Positions 1 through 8,636 are shown, counted from the stretch's first letter. The stretch: 64,000 nt of DNA from Actinomadura opuntiae (GCF_030283205.1 NZ_JASNWF010000025.1:1-64000), one strand, 5' to 3'. Translations and numbers: made by a program. Notes: generated by a model not told the origin, from the letters alone.

Positions 1-99
1 CTGTTGTCGCTGGCCCGTCGCCGCGTCAACGTGCTGTGGGCCATGATCCGCAACGGTGAGTGCTACCACCACTCACCGCCCGTCACGGTCGCGGCTTGA
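1..99 (+). pseudogene. IS110-family transposase, C-terminal remnant
   Basis: The first frame reads about 32 codons ending in TGA at 97-99. The peptide contains LARRRVNVLWAMI followed by RNGECYHH, which resembles the C-terminal end of IS110/IS116/IS902-type transposases (usual form LARRR..VLWAMLRDG). The gene enters from the left, so I cannot tell whether the upstream part is intact. The bases just after the stop (CAACCTCATTGGGAAG) look like sequence I associate with the right side of IS110 elements. IS110 elements lack conventional terminal inverted repeats, so no end can be fixed here. Confidence 0.7.
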
Positions 100-135
100 C
101 AACCTCATTGGGAAGTCTCCTCTCGTCACCGGCTC

Positions 136-780
136 TCAGGAGCCGAGGTAGCGCAGCACCGCCAGCACGCGGCGGCTGTACCCGGCCGCGTGCGACAGGT
201 CCAGCTTGTCGAAGATCGCGTTGACGTGCTTCTCCACCGCGCTCTGCGAGACGTGCAGGTGCGCGGCGATCGAGGCGTTCGTGTGCCCCTGCGCCATGTG
301 GTCGAGGACGTCGCGCTCGCGCGGGGTCAGCCGCGACAGCGGGTCGGTGTGCGTGCTGTGCGCCAGCAGCCGCCGCACCACCTCGGGGTCGAACGCGGCG
401 CCGCCCGCGCCGACCCGGTCCAGCGCGTCGAGGAACTCCTCGACCTGCGCGACCCGGTCCTTCAGCAGGTAGCCGACGCCGGCGGTGTCCGCGGTGATCA
501 GCTCGGTGGCGTAGCGCTTCTCCACGTACTGCGACAGGACGAGCACGCCGACGCCCGGCCAGCGCCGCCGGACCTCCAGCGCGGCGCGCAGGCCCTCGTC
601 GGTGTGCGTCGGCGGCATCCGGACGTCCACCACGACCACCTCGGGCGGGCTCGCGGCGACCGCCGCGATCAGCGCGTCGCCGTCGCCGACCGCCGCCGCG
701 ACCTCGTGGCCCTCCTCGGCGAGCAGCCGCACCAGGCCCTCGCGCAGCAGCGTGGAGTCCTCGGCCAGCATCACCCGCAC
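136..780 (-). CDS. NarL/FixJ-type response regulator
   Basis: Two-component response regulator of 214 aa. The receiver domain (residues 1-120) has the acidic pocket E7-D8, phospho-acceptor D52 in VVDVRMP and the conserved lysine in YLLKD. The C-terminal LuxR-type helix-turn-helix (about 148-195) carries LTPRERDVL and SQSAVEKHV. It should be phosphorylated by the histidine kinase encoded immediately upstream. The chosen GTG start (778-780) overlaps the kinase stop codon region by 10 bp, which implies translational coupling. A GTG at 772-774 is an alternative start. The target genes are unknown; the DedA gene upstream of the kinase is the nearest candidate. Confidence 0.93.
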   Translation of the reverse strand: MRVMLAEDSTLLREGLVRLLAEEGHEVAAAVGDGDALIAAVAASPPEVVVVDVRMPPTHTDEGLRAALEVRRRWPGVGVLVLSQYVEKRYATELITADTAGVGYLLKDRVAQVEEFLDALDRVGAGGAAFDPEVVRRLLAHSTHTDPLSRLTPRERDVLDHMAQGHTNASIAAHLHVSQSAVEKHVNAIFDKLDLSHAAGYSRRVLAVLRYLGS

Positions 781-2060
781 GGCAGCTCCGCGGTGATCAC
801 GGTGGGGCCGCCGGGCGGGCTGTGCACGGCGAACGTCCCGTCCAGCGCGGCGACCCGCCGGGCCAGCCCGGCCAGCCCGCCGCCGGACGGGTCGGCCCCG
901 CCGGTCCCGTCGTCCTCGATCCGCACGCCGATCATTGTCCCGGATCCGGCGACCTCGACGCGCACCCGTCCGGCGCCGGAGTGCTTGGCGGCGTTGGTGA
1001 CGGCCTCGCAGACCACGAAGTACGCGGCGGTCTCGACCGCGTGCGGGGGACGGCCCGGCACGTCGTACCCGATCGTCACCGGCACGGCCGACCGCTCGGC
1101 GACCGACTCCAGCGCGACCCGCAGCCCCTCCCCGTCGAGCGCCGCCGGGTAGACGCGCCAGGTGACCTCGCGCAGGTCCTCCAGGGCGCGCTGCGATTCC
1201 TCGTGCGCCTGTTTCAGCAGGTCGGCGGCCCGCTCGTGGTCGCCGGCACGGCGGGCGCGGCCGATCAGCATGCCGAGCGCGACCAGCCGCTGCTGGACGC
1301 CGTCGTGCAGGTCGCGCTCGATGCGGCGGCGCTCGTCGTCCACCGCGTCCACGACCTGCGCGCGGGTCACCGACAGCTGGGCGATCCTGCGCTCGTACTC
1401 GGCGAGCGGGCTCGGGCCGAGGCACCGCCGCGCGACCGCCCGCTCCAGCGCCGCCACCCCGAACAGCCCCTGGACGGCCAGGAACAGCAGCACCAGCCCG
1501 GCGATGCCGATGTACAGGACGATCCACCAGGTCGGCGGGATGCCGTCCGGGTAGCGGCCGGTGATCCACCAGCCCACCGCCAGCTCGGCGCCCGTCACGG
1601 CGCCGATGCCGATCAGCCCGAGGATGATCCCGCCGAGCAGCCCGACCGGCACCCGCAGGACCAGGTAGGCCAGCGCCCGCAGCGGCCCGTACTCGGCCGC
1701 CCCCGACTCCCCCAGGAACGCCAGCCGGCGGCGCTCCAGCTCGGTGAGGCGGCGCGCGCCGTCGGCGACGATCCCCGGTACCGCGCGCTGCCCGCGCGAG
1801 AACGCCAGCGCGTAGGCCATCAGCAGCGCCGCCGCCGCGAGCAGCACGATCTCCACGACGGCGGTGAACGCGCCGAGCAGCAGCCCGGCGGCGGCCCGGA
1901 CCAGCGCCCCGCCCACCGCGCGGGGACCCTGGCGCGGGATGCGCGGGCCCTGGCGCGGGACGCGCGGGCCCTGGCGCGCGGCGCGCGGGCCCCGGTGCGG
2001 GGCGTCCGGGCCGTCAGAGGGTTCGGTCACGTTCGAATTCTCTTGCCTGCGGGTTTCCAT
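771..2060 (-). CDS. Sensor histidine kinase, HisKA_3 family
   Basis: Membrane histidine kinase (429 aa) pairing with the response regulator that follows. Several hydrophobic segments lie between residues 50 and 210. The dimerisation/phospho-acceptor helix carries ERDLHDGVQQRL with His near 252. The HATPase domain has an N box (EAVTNAAKHSGA, about 352) and a G box (DDGTGGADPSGGGLAGL, about 384). The N-terminus before the first membrane helix is an unusual basic tract built from three heptads of the type RQGPR[VI]P, encoded by a 21-bp tandem DNA repeat. A GTG at 2028-2030 would give a start 10 codons shorter and a smaller overlap with dedA. The signal sensed is unknown. Confidence 0.92.
   Translation of the reverse strand: METRRQENSNVTEPSDGPDAPHRGPRAARQGPRVPRQGPRIPRQGPRAVGGALVRAAAGLLLGAFTAVVEIVLLAAAALLMAYALAFSRGQRAVPGIVADGARRLTELERRRLAFLGESGAAEYGPLRALAYLVLRVPVGLLGGIILGLIGIGAVTGAELAVGWWITGRYPDGIPPTWWIVLYIGIAGLVLLFLAVQGLFGVAALERAVARRCLGPSPLAEYERRIAQLSVTRAQVVDAVDDERRRIERDLHDGVQQRLVALGMLIGRARRAGDHERAADLLKQAHEESQRALEDLREVTWRVYPAALDGEGLRVALESVAERSAVPVTIGYDVPGRPPHAVETAAYFVVCEAVTNAAKHSGAGRVRVEVAGSGTMIGVRIEDDGTGGADPSGGGLAGLARRVAALDGTFAVHSPPGGPTVITAELPCG
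1928..1990. repeat. Three 21-bp tandem repeats inside the histidine kinase gene
   Basis: Three consecutive 21-bp units begin with CCTGGCGCGG at 1928, 1949 and 1970. The first two differ at one base and the third is slightly diverged. The period is a multiple of three, so repeat number can change without breaking the frame. The units encode the RQGPR heptads in the cytoplasmic N-terminus of the kinase. Confidence 0.85.
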
Positions 2061-2739
2061 ACGCCTGGTGCCCGCGGTGCCGTCCGCCGCGGGCCTTCAC
2101 GATACGCAGGGCGACGAAGGCCAGCACCGCGACGGCCACCAGCGCGACCACCGCCTTGGAGTAGACGCCGACGTAGTCCTGGACGGCCGTCCAGTTGTCG
2201 CCGAGCCAGTACCCGGCCAGCACGAACACCGTGTTCCACAGCAGGCTGCCGAGCGTGGTGTAGAGCAGGAACGTCGCCATCCGCATGCCCTCGAGCCCGG
2301 CCGGGACGGAGATCAGGCTGCGGAAGATCGGGATCATCCTGCCGAAGAACACCGCCTTGCCGCCGTGCCGCGCGAACCACGCCTCCGTGCGGTCCAGGTC
2401 GGCGAGCTTGACCAGCGGGAGCCGGGCGACCAGCGCGCGGATCCGGTCCCGGCCGATCAGCGCGCCGACGCCGTAGAGGACCAGCGCGCCCACCACCGAC
2501 CCGGCGGTCGTCCACAGCAGCGCGGCGAGCAGGCTCATCCGGCCCTGCGCGGCGGTGAACCCGGCCAGCGGGAGGATCACCTCGCTCGGCAGCGGCGGGA
2601 ACAGGTTCTCCAGCGCGATCGCCACCCCGGCGCCGGGCGCGCCGAGCTGCTCCATCAGGTGCGTGGCCCACCCGGTGATCCCGCCGGACGGCTCGCTCCC
2701 GGCCGCCGCGGACGCCATCGTGTACGTCGTCTCGATCAT
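2014..2739 (-). CDS. DedA family membrane protein
   Basis: Integral membrane protein (241 aa) of the DedA/SNARE-associated family, whose members are implicated in lipid carrier flipping and envelope homeostasis. Diagnostic motifs are the N-terminal ENLFPPLPSEVILPLAG and the central FFGRMIPIFRSLISVPAG, followed by WNTVFVLAGYWLG. Both re-entrant regions and the C-terminal membrane helices are present and the length is typical. ATG at 2737-2739 is the first good start; an internal ATG seven codons on is possible. It is the first gene of a likely operon with the kinase (47-bp overlap) and response regulator. Its substrate cannot be inferred from sequence. Confidence 0.9.
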   Translation of the reverse strand: MIETTYTMASAAAGSEPSGGITGWATHLMEQLGAPGAGVAIALENLFPPLPSEVILPLAGFTAAQGRMSLLAALLWTTAGSVVGALVLYGVGALIGRDRIRALVARLPLVKLADLDRTEAWFARHGGKAVFFGRMIPIFRSLISVPAGLEGMRMATFLLYTTLGSLLWNTVFVLAGYWLGDNWTAVQDYVGVYSKAVVALVAVAVLAFVALRIVKARGGRHRGHQAYGNPQAREFERDRTL

Positions 2740-2964
2740 GCCTTCGACGCTAGGAACCGGGCGCTCCCGCCACCATGGAGCGCACCGCCGACCCGTCCGG
2801 CCGCCCGCCCCAGCCGCCGCCCTGCGGAAAACCGCACCCCGCGCCGGAACGGGTCCGGCAAAGCCGCGAAAACCCCGCCGGGGACGGCGGATCGGCCTAC
2901 CCTTGGGCCAACTCGTCCCCGCCCCGCACGCGCCCAGCGGGGGACAACAGAAGGAGCCGCACGC

Positions 2965-3780
2965 GTGGCCGACGAACTCCCGGAGGACGCCCCTCCCGGC
3001 ATCGACACCTCCACGCCGACGTTCGCACGGGTGTACGACTACTTCCTCGGCGGCAAGGACAACTTCGCCGCCGACCGCGAGGTCGCCGACATGGTGATGC
3101 AGCTCGTCCCCGAGGCGCCGGTGGTGGCGCAGGGCAACCGCGTCGCGATCGAGCGCGCGGTCACGTACCTGGCGGGCGACCTCGGCATCGACCAGTTCGT
3201 CGACATCGGCTCCGGGCTGCCCACCGCGTCCAACGTGCACCAGTTCGCCCGGGCGGCCAACCCGGACGCGCGCGTGGTGTACGTCGACAACGACCCGATC
3301 GTGCTGGCGCACGGGCGGGCGCTGCTGACCGAGCAGGGCGTCGCCACGTTCATCCAGGGCGACCTGTACGAGCCGGAGAAGATCTTCACCGATCCGGCGC
3401 TGACCGGGCTGATCGACCTGCGCCGCCCGGTCGGGCTGATCCTCGCGGCGATCATCCACCACGTGCCGGACGAGCGGGACCCCGCCGCCGTGGTCCGGTC
3501 CCTGCACCCGTTCCTGCCGGCCGGCAGCCACGTCATGCTGACGCACCTGCACGACTCGGGCGACGACCCCCGGGTCGAGGAGGCCAAGCGGATCCTGCAG
3601 TCGGGGCTGGGCGGCTCCCACTTCCGGCCCGCCGCGCAGGTCGCCGGGTTCATGGACGGGCTGACGATCCTCGAGCCGGGCGTGGCGCCCGTGACGGAGT
3701 GGCGTCCGAACGGGCCGAAGGGCCCGCTGGAGCATCCGCTGCACACCCAGATCGTGGCGGTCATGGGGCGCAAGGACTGA
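2965..3780 (+). CDS. SAM-dependent methyltransferase, DUF574 family
   Basis: Class I SAM methyltransferase of the actinobacterial SAM_DUF574 family (271 aa). It begins with the family signature (FARVYDYFLGGKDNFAADRE), has the SAM-binding FVDIGSGLPT loop and the acidic VYVDNDP strand, and ends with the family motif EPGVAPVTEWRP. The GTG start at 2965 is chosen because AAGGAG lies 8 bp upstream. Substrates of this family are largely undefined; members are abundant in Streptomyces and Actinomadura. A paralogue lies at 12711-13514. It is a single gene, divergent from dedA. Confidence 0.92.
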   Translation: MADELPEDAPPGIDTSTPTFARVYDYFLGGKDNFAADREVADMVMQLVPEAPVVAQGNRVAIERAVTYLAGDLGIDQFVDIGSGLPTASNVHQFARAANPDARVVYVDNDPIVLAHGRALLTEQGVATFIQGDLYEPEKIFTDPALTGLIDLRRPVGLILAAIIHHVPDERDPAAVVRSLHPFLPAGSHVMLTHLHDSGDDPRVEEAKRILQSGLGGSHFRPAAQVAGFMDGLTILEPGVAPVTEWRPNGPKGPLEHPLHTQIVAVMGRKD

Positions 3781-4072
3781 CCGCCGGGCCGCGGGGGCGG
3801 GGAGCCGCCAGGGCCGGATTCAGCGGAGAGTGAAACCCCGTGCGGGGCCGCCCGGGGCTCGGCGACGCTCGTACGCCCCCGATTGCGCAGGCCGTGCGGG
3901 TTCTGGACGGCCGCCGGACCGGGTTTCGGTCACCGGGCCGGCCATGATCGAGGCGAAGATTCTTTTCTGATCGACTTTTCCGTTAAGAGCCTTTCTTGTA
4001 CCGTTCGCAGGGTTTTGTGAAGTGAATTCATGATCGGACTTTCCCGCCACAAGATCGTGTAAGGACGCCGCG

Positions 4073-4570
4073 ATGCCCCTGGCGACTGGCCTGGCAGCGG
4101 CCGCGCTCCTCGGCCTGCTGACCCTGCTGGCCTCCGCGCGGCGCGCCGGGCGCCGACACCGCCCGCGCGACGAGCACCCCGAGTCGCTGACGGCCGTGCT
4201 CGCCCCGGGCGAGGAGGAGTACCTGGCGTGGCTGGCCGACCACCACTGGCCGGGCGACGAGTACCTCGACCTGGAGCACGAGTGGCGGAGCGAGCTGGGC
4301 CTCCCCGAGCCGGCCGAGCACTACGAGGCGCCGCTGTGCCCCCGGTGCGACCGGCGCTGCGAGGACGTCTGGCCGTGCCCCGCCTGCGGCCGCCTGCTGC
4401 ACTCCTCGTGCGGGCACGGGATGCGGCGCCGGTGGGTCGACCGCCCGTACCGGGCGCACGGGATGAACTCCGAGGCCGTCATCGCCGAGTGGATCTGCAC
4501 CGGCTGCCTGTCGGTCGTCGGCCTGGACGTCGACCACGGCGACGAGCCGGACGAGGGGCTTCTGCGCTGA
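4073..4570 (+). CDS. Membrane-anchored protein with C4HC3 PHD/RING-like zinc finger
   Basis: Unrecognised 165-aa protein. Residues 3-22 form a hydrophobic N-terminal anchor. Residues 35-69 are an acidic motif shared with the product of 7959-8294 (HPES-x-TA, EEYLA, WP-x-DEYL, EH). Residues 89-145 hold eight ligands in PHD/RING-like order: C89-x2-C92, C102-x2-C105, H110-x2-C113, C142-x2-C145. A zinc-binding treble-clef or cross-brace fold is inferred from spacing only. ATG at 4073 follows AAGGAC. The AT-richer 3950-4060 stretch probably contains the promoter. Function unknown; protein-protein or ubiquitin-like chemistry should not be assumed from the ligand pattern. Confidence 0.8.
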   Translation: MPLATGLAAAALLGLLTLLASARRAGRRHRPRDEHPESLTAVLAPGEEEYLAWLADHHWPGDEYLDLEHEWRSELGLPEPAEHYEAPLCPRCDRRCEDVWPCPACGRLLHSSCGHGMRRRWVDRPYRAHGMNSEAVIAEWICTGCLSVVGLDVDHGDEPDEGLLR

Positions 4571-4708
4571 ACGTCCCGCCTTGCCCCGAGTTGTCCGCCC
4601 GCACACGCGACGAACAGTAAAGAATCCCCCATCCACTTGCATATTTCGGACGAACGGCGGCAGGCTTCCACTATGTCCTTAATCACAGGGACGTCCGTGG
4701 AGGAACCC

Positions 4709-4918
4709 GTGACCGATCAACGCGCACCGTCCTGCCCGCACCAGCCGCCGTGCCCGCGACCCGACGCGCTGGACCGCGAGGCCGCCCGCACCGTCGCCGC
4801 CCACCCCGAGCAGGGCTGGAGCCTGCTCTGCAACGGCATCGTCGTCTTCGAGGACACCGGCGAACTGCTGCCCGACGGGCGCGTCATCGCCCCGCACCGT
4901 CCCACCACCGCCGCCTAG
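4709..4918 (+). CDS. DUF5999 family small protein
   Basis: Small protein of 69 aa that I recognise as the DUF5999 family common in Streptomyces and relatives. The core reads HQPPCP, DREAARTVA, HPEQGWSLLCNG, EDTGELLPDG and IAPHRP. The GTG start at 4709 is preceded by GGAGG five bases upstream, which decides against the longer in-frame extensions (ATG at 4674). No catalytic motif and no membrane segment is present. Function unknown. It is converging with the molybdopterin oxidoreductase gene. Confidence 0.85.
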   Translation: MTDQRAPSCPHQPPCPRPDALDREAARTVAAHPEQGWSLLCNGIVVFEDTGELLPDGRVIAPHRPTTAA

Positions 4919-5005
4919 AGGCGCCGCGGCCCGCGGGTCCCCGCGTTCCTCCCGCCCGCGAGGCCGCCATCGCTTCCGCCGCGCCGCCCGCCCGGTCGCG
5001 GGCGG

Positions 5006-7162
5006 TCAGGCCGGCTCGATCCGGATCGGGACGCCGTTGAGCCACGCCATCCCGGCCAGCCGCTCCAGGTCCGCCGGATCGGGCGAGGCGAGCAGGTTGA
5101 CGTTCGCGCCGCCCGCCGCGTTGGCCGTCCGCCAGCCGCCCCGGTGCCCCCAGCCGTGCGGGACCGCGACGGTGCCCTCCGTCATCTCGTCGGTGACCAG
5201 CGCCGCCAGCTCGACGGACCCGTGCGGCGAGGTGATCCGGCACGGCTCCCCGTCCTTGATCCCGTGCGCGGCGGCGTCCTGCGGGTTGATCCGGGCCGCG
5301 TGGACGCGTCCCCCGCGCATGAGCGCGGGCGCGTTGTGCATCCAGGAGTTGTGCGAGCGCATCTCGCGCAGGCCGATCAGCCGGAGCGGGAAGCCGTCCG
5401 GCGGCTCCGGCTCCGCGGCCAGCCGCCGCACCTCGGCGGCGATCTCGGGCGGGGCGAGATGCACCCGCTTGTCCTTGTGCAGGATGCGGCGGCGCAGCGT
5501 CCCCGTCCGATGGTGATCGGCGAGGACGATGCCGTGCGGCTCTTTCCGCAGCCGCTTCAGGCTGAGGCCGCCGCGTCCGGTGAGGATCCGGCGCAGCCCG
5601 TACCAGTCCCCCGCCGGGCCGGTGCGCAGCAGGCCGTCCACCAGCGACCGCGGCGACGGCCGGACGCCCAGCCGGTGCGCGAGCCGCTGCGGGCCGAACG
5701 CGCCGACGCCCAGCCCCATCCGGCGGGCCAGCGCCTCGATGATCTCCCATTCCTGGCGGGCCTCGCCGCGCGGCGCGACGACCGGCTCCGTCCAGGTCAC
5801 GTAGGGCGTGAGGTGGTTCTGCAGGAACGGCAGCGGGAAGTCCTCGCGCTCCAGGAACGTGGTCGCGGGCAGCACGTAGTCGGCCTTGCGGCCGGTGTCG
5901 GTGACGTAGAGGTCGATGGTGACGAGCAGGTCCAGCTCGTCGAGGGCCTTGTCGAGCGCCGCGCTGCCCGGGACGCTCAGCACCGGGTTGCCTCCGGAGA
6001 CCAGCAGCGCCCGCAGCCGTCCCGGTCCCGGCGTGGTGATCTCCTCGGCCATCACCCCGGCGGGGAACGTGCCGAGGATGTCGGGATATCCGCCGACACG
6101 CGACCGGGTCCTGGCGTAGCTGGCGAGGCCGGACAGCCGCAGCACCTCGTCCAGCCGGAACGGCGCGGCCCCGAAGACCGCGCCGCCCGGGCGGTCGAGG
6201 TTGCCGGTCACCTGTGTCACGGCGTCGATGAGGAACGCGGTCAGCGTGCCGTGCCGGCCGAGGCAGGTGCCCGTCCGGCCGTACACGACGGCGCGCTCGG
6301 CCCGCGCGAGATCGCGGGCCAGCTCCCGGGCGGCCGGTGCCGGGACGCCGCTGCGCGCCTCGACGTCCTCGGGCGCGAAGCCCTCCGCGAGCGCCCGCAA
6401 CTCCTGGACGCCGGACGCCTGCCGCGCGCACGCCGCCCGGTCCTCCAGCCCCTCCTCGAAGATCACGTTGAGCAGGGACAGCAGGAGCGCGGCGTCGCCG
6501 TCCGGGCGGACGGGCAGGTGCTCGTAGGCGCGGGCGGTCTCGGTCCGGCGCGGGTCGGCGACCACGACCCGCCCGCCGCGCACCACGATCGCCGACAGGT
6601 CCTCGCGGATGCGCGGCGCGGTGATGAGGCTGCCGTGCGAGACCAGCGGGTTCGCGCCGAGCATCAGCAGCAGGTCGGTGCGCTTGAGGTCGGGGATCGG
6701 CACCAGCACCGGCGCGCCGTACAGCAGCGCGCTCGCCGCGAACCGGTTGTTGACGTCCTGCGACCCGGCCGAGTAGAGGTGCGGCGACTTCAGCGCCGCC
6801 ATGAATCCGTTCAGCCACAGCGGATGGCTGTAGGAGAACGTCGCCGGGTTGCCGAAGTACCAGCCGATCGACGACCCGCCGTGCTCCTTGCGGAGGGCGT
6901 TGAGGCGGGCGGCGATGTCGCCCAGCGCCTCGTCCCAGCCCACCCGCTCGAACTCGCCGTCCGGACGGCGCCGCAGCGGGTGCAGGACCCGGTCCGGGTC
7001 GTTCTGGACCTCGGTCATCGCGATGCCCTTGGGGCAGGCGAACCCCTTGGACAGCGGATGCTCCCGGTCGGGGCGGATCCGGACGACGCGCCCGTCCTCG
7101 ACGGTGGCCTCCAGGCCGCACAGCGGTTCGCAGATCCGGCAGTAAGTGGTCACTGACGCCAT
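5006..7162 (-). CDS. Molybdopterin-dependent oxidoreductase with 4Fe-4S cluster
   Basis: Molybdenum/bis-MGD enzyme (718 aa) of the formate dehydrogenase/nitrate reductase/DMSO reductase superfamily. An N-terminal 4Fe-4S site is formed by C8, C11, C15 and C43. The molybdopterin domain follows (GWDEALGDIAARLN, GANPLVSHGS, GRTGTCLGRHGT, SGGNPVLS). The C-terminal molydopterin dinucleotide-binding domain has LIGLREMRSHNSWMHN and the NPQDAAAHGI motif. No twin-arginine signal is visible, so a cytoplasmic location is likely. No partner subunits (FdhB-like ferredoxin, b-type cytochrome) are adjacent, so the electron partner and substrate are unassigned. ATG at 7160-7162. Confidence 0.9.
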   Translation of the reverse strand: MASVTTYCRICEPLCGLEATVEDGRVVRIRPDREHPLSKGFACPKGIAMTEVQNDPDRVLHPLRRRPDGEFERVGWDEALGDIAARLNALRKEHGGSSIGWYFGNPATFSYSHPLWLNGFMAALKSPHLYSAGSQDVNNRFAASALLYGAPVLVPIPDLKRTDLLLMLGANPLVSHGSLITAPRIREDLSAIVVRGGRVVVADPRRTETARAYEHLPVRPDGDAALLLSLLNVIFEEGLEDRAACARQASGVQELRALAEGFAPEDVEARSGVPAPAARELARDLARAERAVVYGRTGTCLGRHGTLTAFLIDAVTQVTGNLDRPGGAVFGAAPFRLDEVLRLSGLASYARTRSRVGGYPDILGTFPAGVMAEEITTPGPGRLRALLVSGGNPVLSVPGSAALDKALDELDLLVTIDLYVTDTGRKADYVLPATTFLEREDFPLPFLQNHLTPYVTWTEPVVAPRGEARQEWEIIEALARRMGLGVGAFGPQRLAHRLGVRPSPRSLVDGLLRTGPAGDWYGLRRILTGRGGLSLKRLRKEPHGIVLADHHRTGTLRRRILHKDKRVHLAPPEIAAEVRRLAAEPEPPDGFPLRLIGLREMRSHNSWMHNAPALMRGGRVHAARINPQDAAAHGIKDGEPCRITSPHGSVELAALVTDEMTEGTVAVPHGWGHRGGWRTANAAGGANVNLLASPDPADLERLAGMAWLNGVPIRIEPA

Positions 7163-7181
7163 GCGTCCGATTGTGCCACCC

Positions 7182-7874
7182 TCAGCGGATCACGTGCCGG
7201 TCGTATCCGAGCGCGACCAGTTCCTCGTACGCCGCCCAGGCCGCCGCCGGGACGGGCATCGGCACCTGGAACCCGCGCTCGGCGTAGACCTCCATCCGCT
7301 GCAGGTCCCCCACCATCAGTTCGATGAACCGGCGCTCGTCGTCCCCGTGCCCGTACGCCTCGTATCCGATGTCGGGGCAGGCGGCCGTCCAGTCCACTTC
7401 GGGCCACTGTTTGCGCGCCGTGGCGAGCGCCCGCCGCGTCATGTACGGCTTGGCGACCAAAATCCCGCTCCGCAGATCGAGGCGTCCGTCAAGCAGCCGT
7501 CTGGTCGCGGTGATGTTCTCCCCCGTGTTCGCGGCGGTCTCCTCCAGCAGCAGAGCCTCCTCCGGGACCCCGTGCCCGCGCGCCACACGCGCGAAGACCT
7601 GGGCCTCCGTCTCCTCCCACGCCGAAGTGATCTTGCCGCGCCCGCCCGAGACGACCACCACCGGAGCCCAACCCGCGTGCCAAAGCCTCGCCGCGTGCGC
7701 CGCCACCCGCGTGTCGTGGCACCCCAGCGCGAGGATCGCGTCAGCCTTGGAGAGGGGGCCGGCGAGCACCAGGTGGTCCCAGACGACGCGGGCCAGCGCG
7801 CGGGCCCGCGCGCCGACCGCTCCGTGAGACTCCACCGCGCCATTGTCTCCGGCGGCCCGCATGTCGGCTCCCAT
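7182..7874 (-). CDS. YdcF/ElyC/SanA-like DUF218 protein
   Basis: Protein of about 230 aa with a DUF218 domain. The conserved pattern is DAILALGCHDTRVAAHAARL, then VVVSGGRGK, then ETEAQVFARVARGHGVP followed by LEETAANTGEN, which are the family hallmarks. E. coli YdcF binds SAM and ElyC/SanA act in envelope processes; this copy lacks an obvious signal or membrane helix, so it resembles cytoplasmic YdcF. Three starts are possible (TTG 7901, ATG 7874, ATG 7862); ATG 7874 is an arbitrary middle choice. It ends 19 bp before the start of the molybdopterin oxidoreductase gene and may be co-transcribed with it. Confidence 0.85.
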   Translation of the reverse strand: MGADMRAAGDNGAVESHGAVGARARALARVVWDHLVLAGPLSKADAILALGCHDTRVAAHAARLWHAGWAPVVVVSGGRGKITSAWEETEAQVFARVARGHGVPEEALLLEETAANTGENITATRRLLDGRLDLRSGILVAKPYMTRRALATARKQWPEVDWTAACPDIGYEAYGHGDDERRFIELMVGDLQRMEVYAERGFQVPMPVPAAAWAAYEELVALGYDRHVIR

Positions 7875-7958
7875 CCGATAGGTCACCCAGGTAGCGTTCA
7901 ACTGTTTTGCTACTTACGCAAGAATCATGTGGAACTCGACGCGAAAGGACGGGGTGGT

Positions 7959-8294
7959 GTGGTGATCACGGTCCTGGTCCTGGTGGCGATGGCCGCCCTG
8001 TTCGGCCTGTGCCTGCCCAGCCTGCTCCGTCCCATGGCGTCCCCGGACGAGCCGCCCGCCGCCGACGAGGCCCCCGCGCAAGCGCCGGGCGCCGCGCCCG
8101 GACCTGCCCTGGCGGCGCCCGGCGCGGACCCCGGCGACGTCCATCCCGAGTCGATGACGGCCGAACTCGACCCCGGCGACGAGGAGTACCTCGCCTTCCT
8201 CGCCAACGAGCTCTGGCCCGAGGACGAGTACCTCGAATCAGAACACACGACCGACGGCGAAGAGGAGTCAGGCGGCAGCGACATGCTCCTCTGA
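7959..8294 (+). CDS. Small membrane-anchored acidic protein sharing motif with 4073-4570
   Basis: Unrecognised 111-aa protein. Residues 2-23 are a hydrophobic anchor, residues 26-60 a proline/alanine-rich acidic linker, and residues 62-96 an acidic motif identical at 24 of 35 positions to residues 35-69 of the zinc-finger protein encoded 3.4 kb upstream (HPES, EEYLA, WP-x-DEYL, EH). It lacks the zinc finger and ends in an acidic tail. The start is one of two consecutive GTG codons (7959, 7962); AAAGGA lies nine bases before 7959. It is divergent from the YdcF gene. Function unknown. Confidence 0.75.
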   Translation: MVITVLVLVAMAALFGLCLPSLLRPMASPDEPPAADEAPAQAPGAAPGPALAAPGADPGDVHPESMTAELDPGDEEYLAFLANELWPEDEYLESEHTTDGEEESGGSDMLL

Positions 8295-8370
8295 CCGCCA
8301 TCCGCCCCTGCGCGAGCCGGAAGGCTTAGGCGGGGCGGGGGTGGCGGCGCGGGAGGTGGGGTGGCGTGGG

Positions 8371-8613
8371 TCAGTCGTTGGGGAGGCAGGGGGCCGGGCG
8401 GGTGGGGTTCAGGCGCATCAGGGCCGGGACCAGGACGTACACCACGGCCGGGACGACGATCGCGGTCAGGGCGAGGGTGCGGAGCGGGGCGGGCAGGGAC
8501 GCGGTCGCCGGGGCGATGGCGGGCTGCACGACGGTGATCGCCGCGTAGACGGCGATCCAGGTGATCAGGGCCCGGCGGTGGACGGACGGCGCGGGCGCCG
8601 GAGCATGCGTCAT
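8371..8613 (-). CDS. Small two-helix membrane protein next to TetR regulator
   Basis: An 80-aa protein with two hydrophobic segments (LITWIAVYAAITVVQ and LRTLALTAIVVPAVVYVLVP). The pattern RRALI-W-AVY...LP.PLRTL.LT...VP resembles the membrane domain found alone or fused to antibiotic-biosynthesis-monooxygenase-like proteins in actinobacteria; that assignment is from memory. ATG 8611-8613 has GGAG seven bases upstream; a TTG at 8625 is less likely. It is divergent from the TetR gene, sharing the 98-bp region that holds the ACGTTACGTAACGT palindrome, so it is the probable regulated gene. Confidence 0.75.
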   Translation of the reverse strand: MTHAPAPAPSVHRRALITWIAVYAAITVVQPAIAPATASLPAPLRTLALTAIVVPAVVYVLVPALMRLNPTRPAPCLPND

Positions 8614-8636
8614 GGAGGGCTCCAAATGAAACGGAA

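Noticed and set aside
4026..4072. Possible riboswitch or structured leader before the zinc-finger protein gene
   Set aside because: The region is AT-richer, as expected for a promoter, but no stable conserved-looking fold or known riboswitch core was found.
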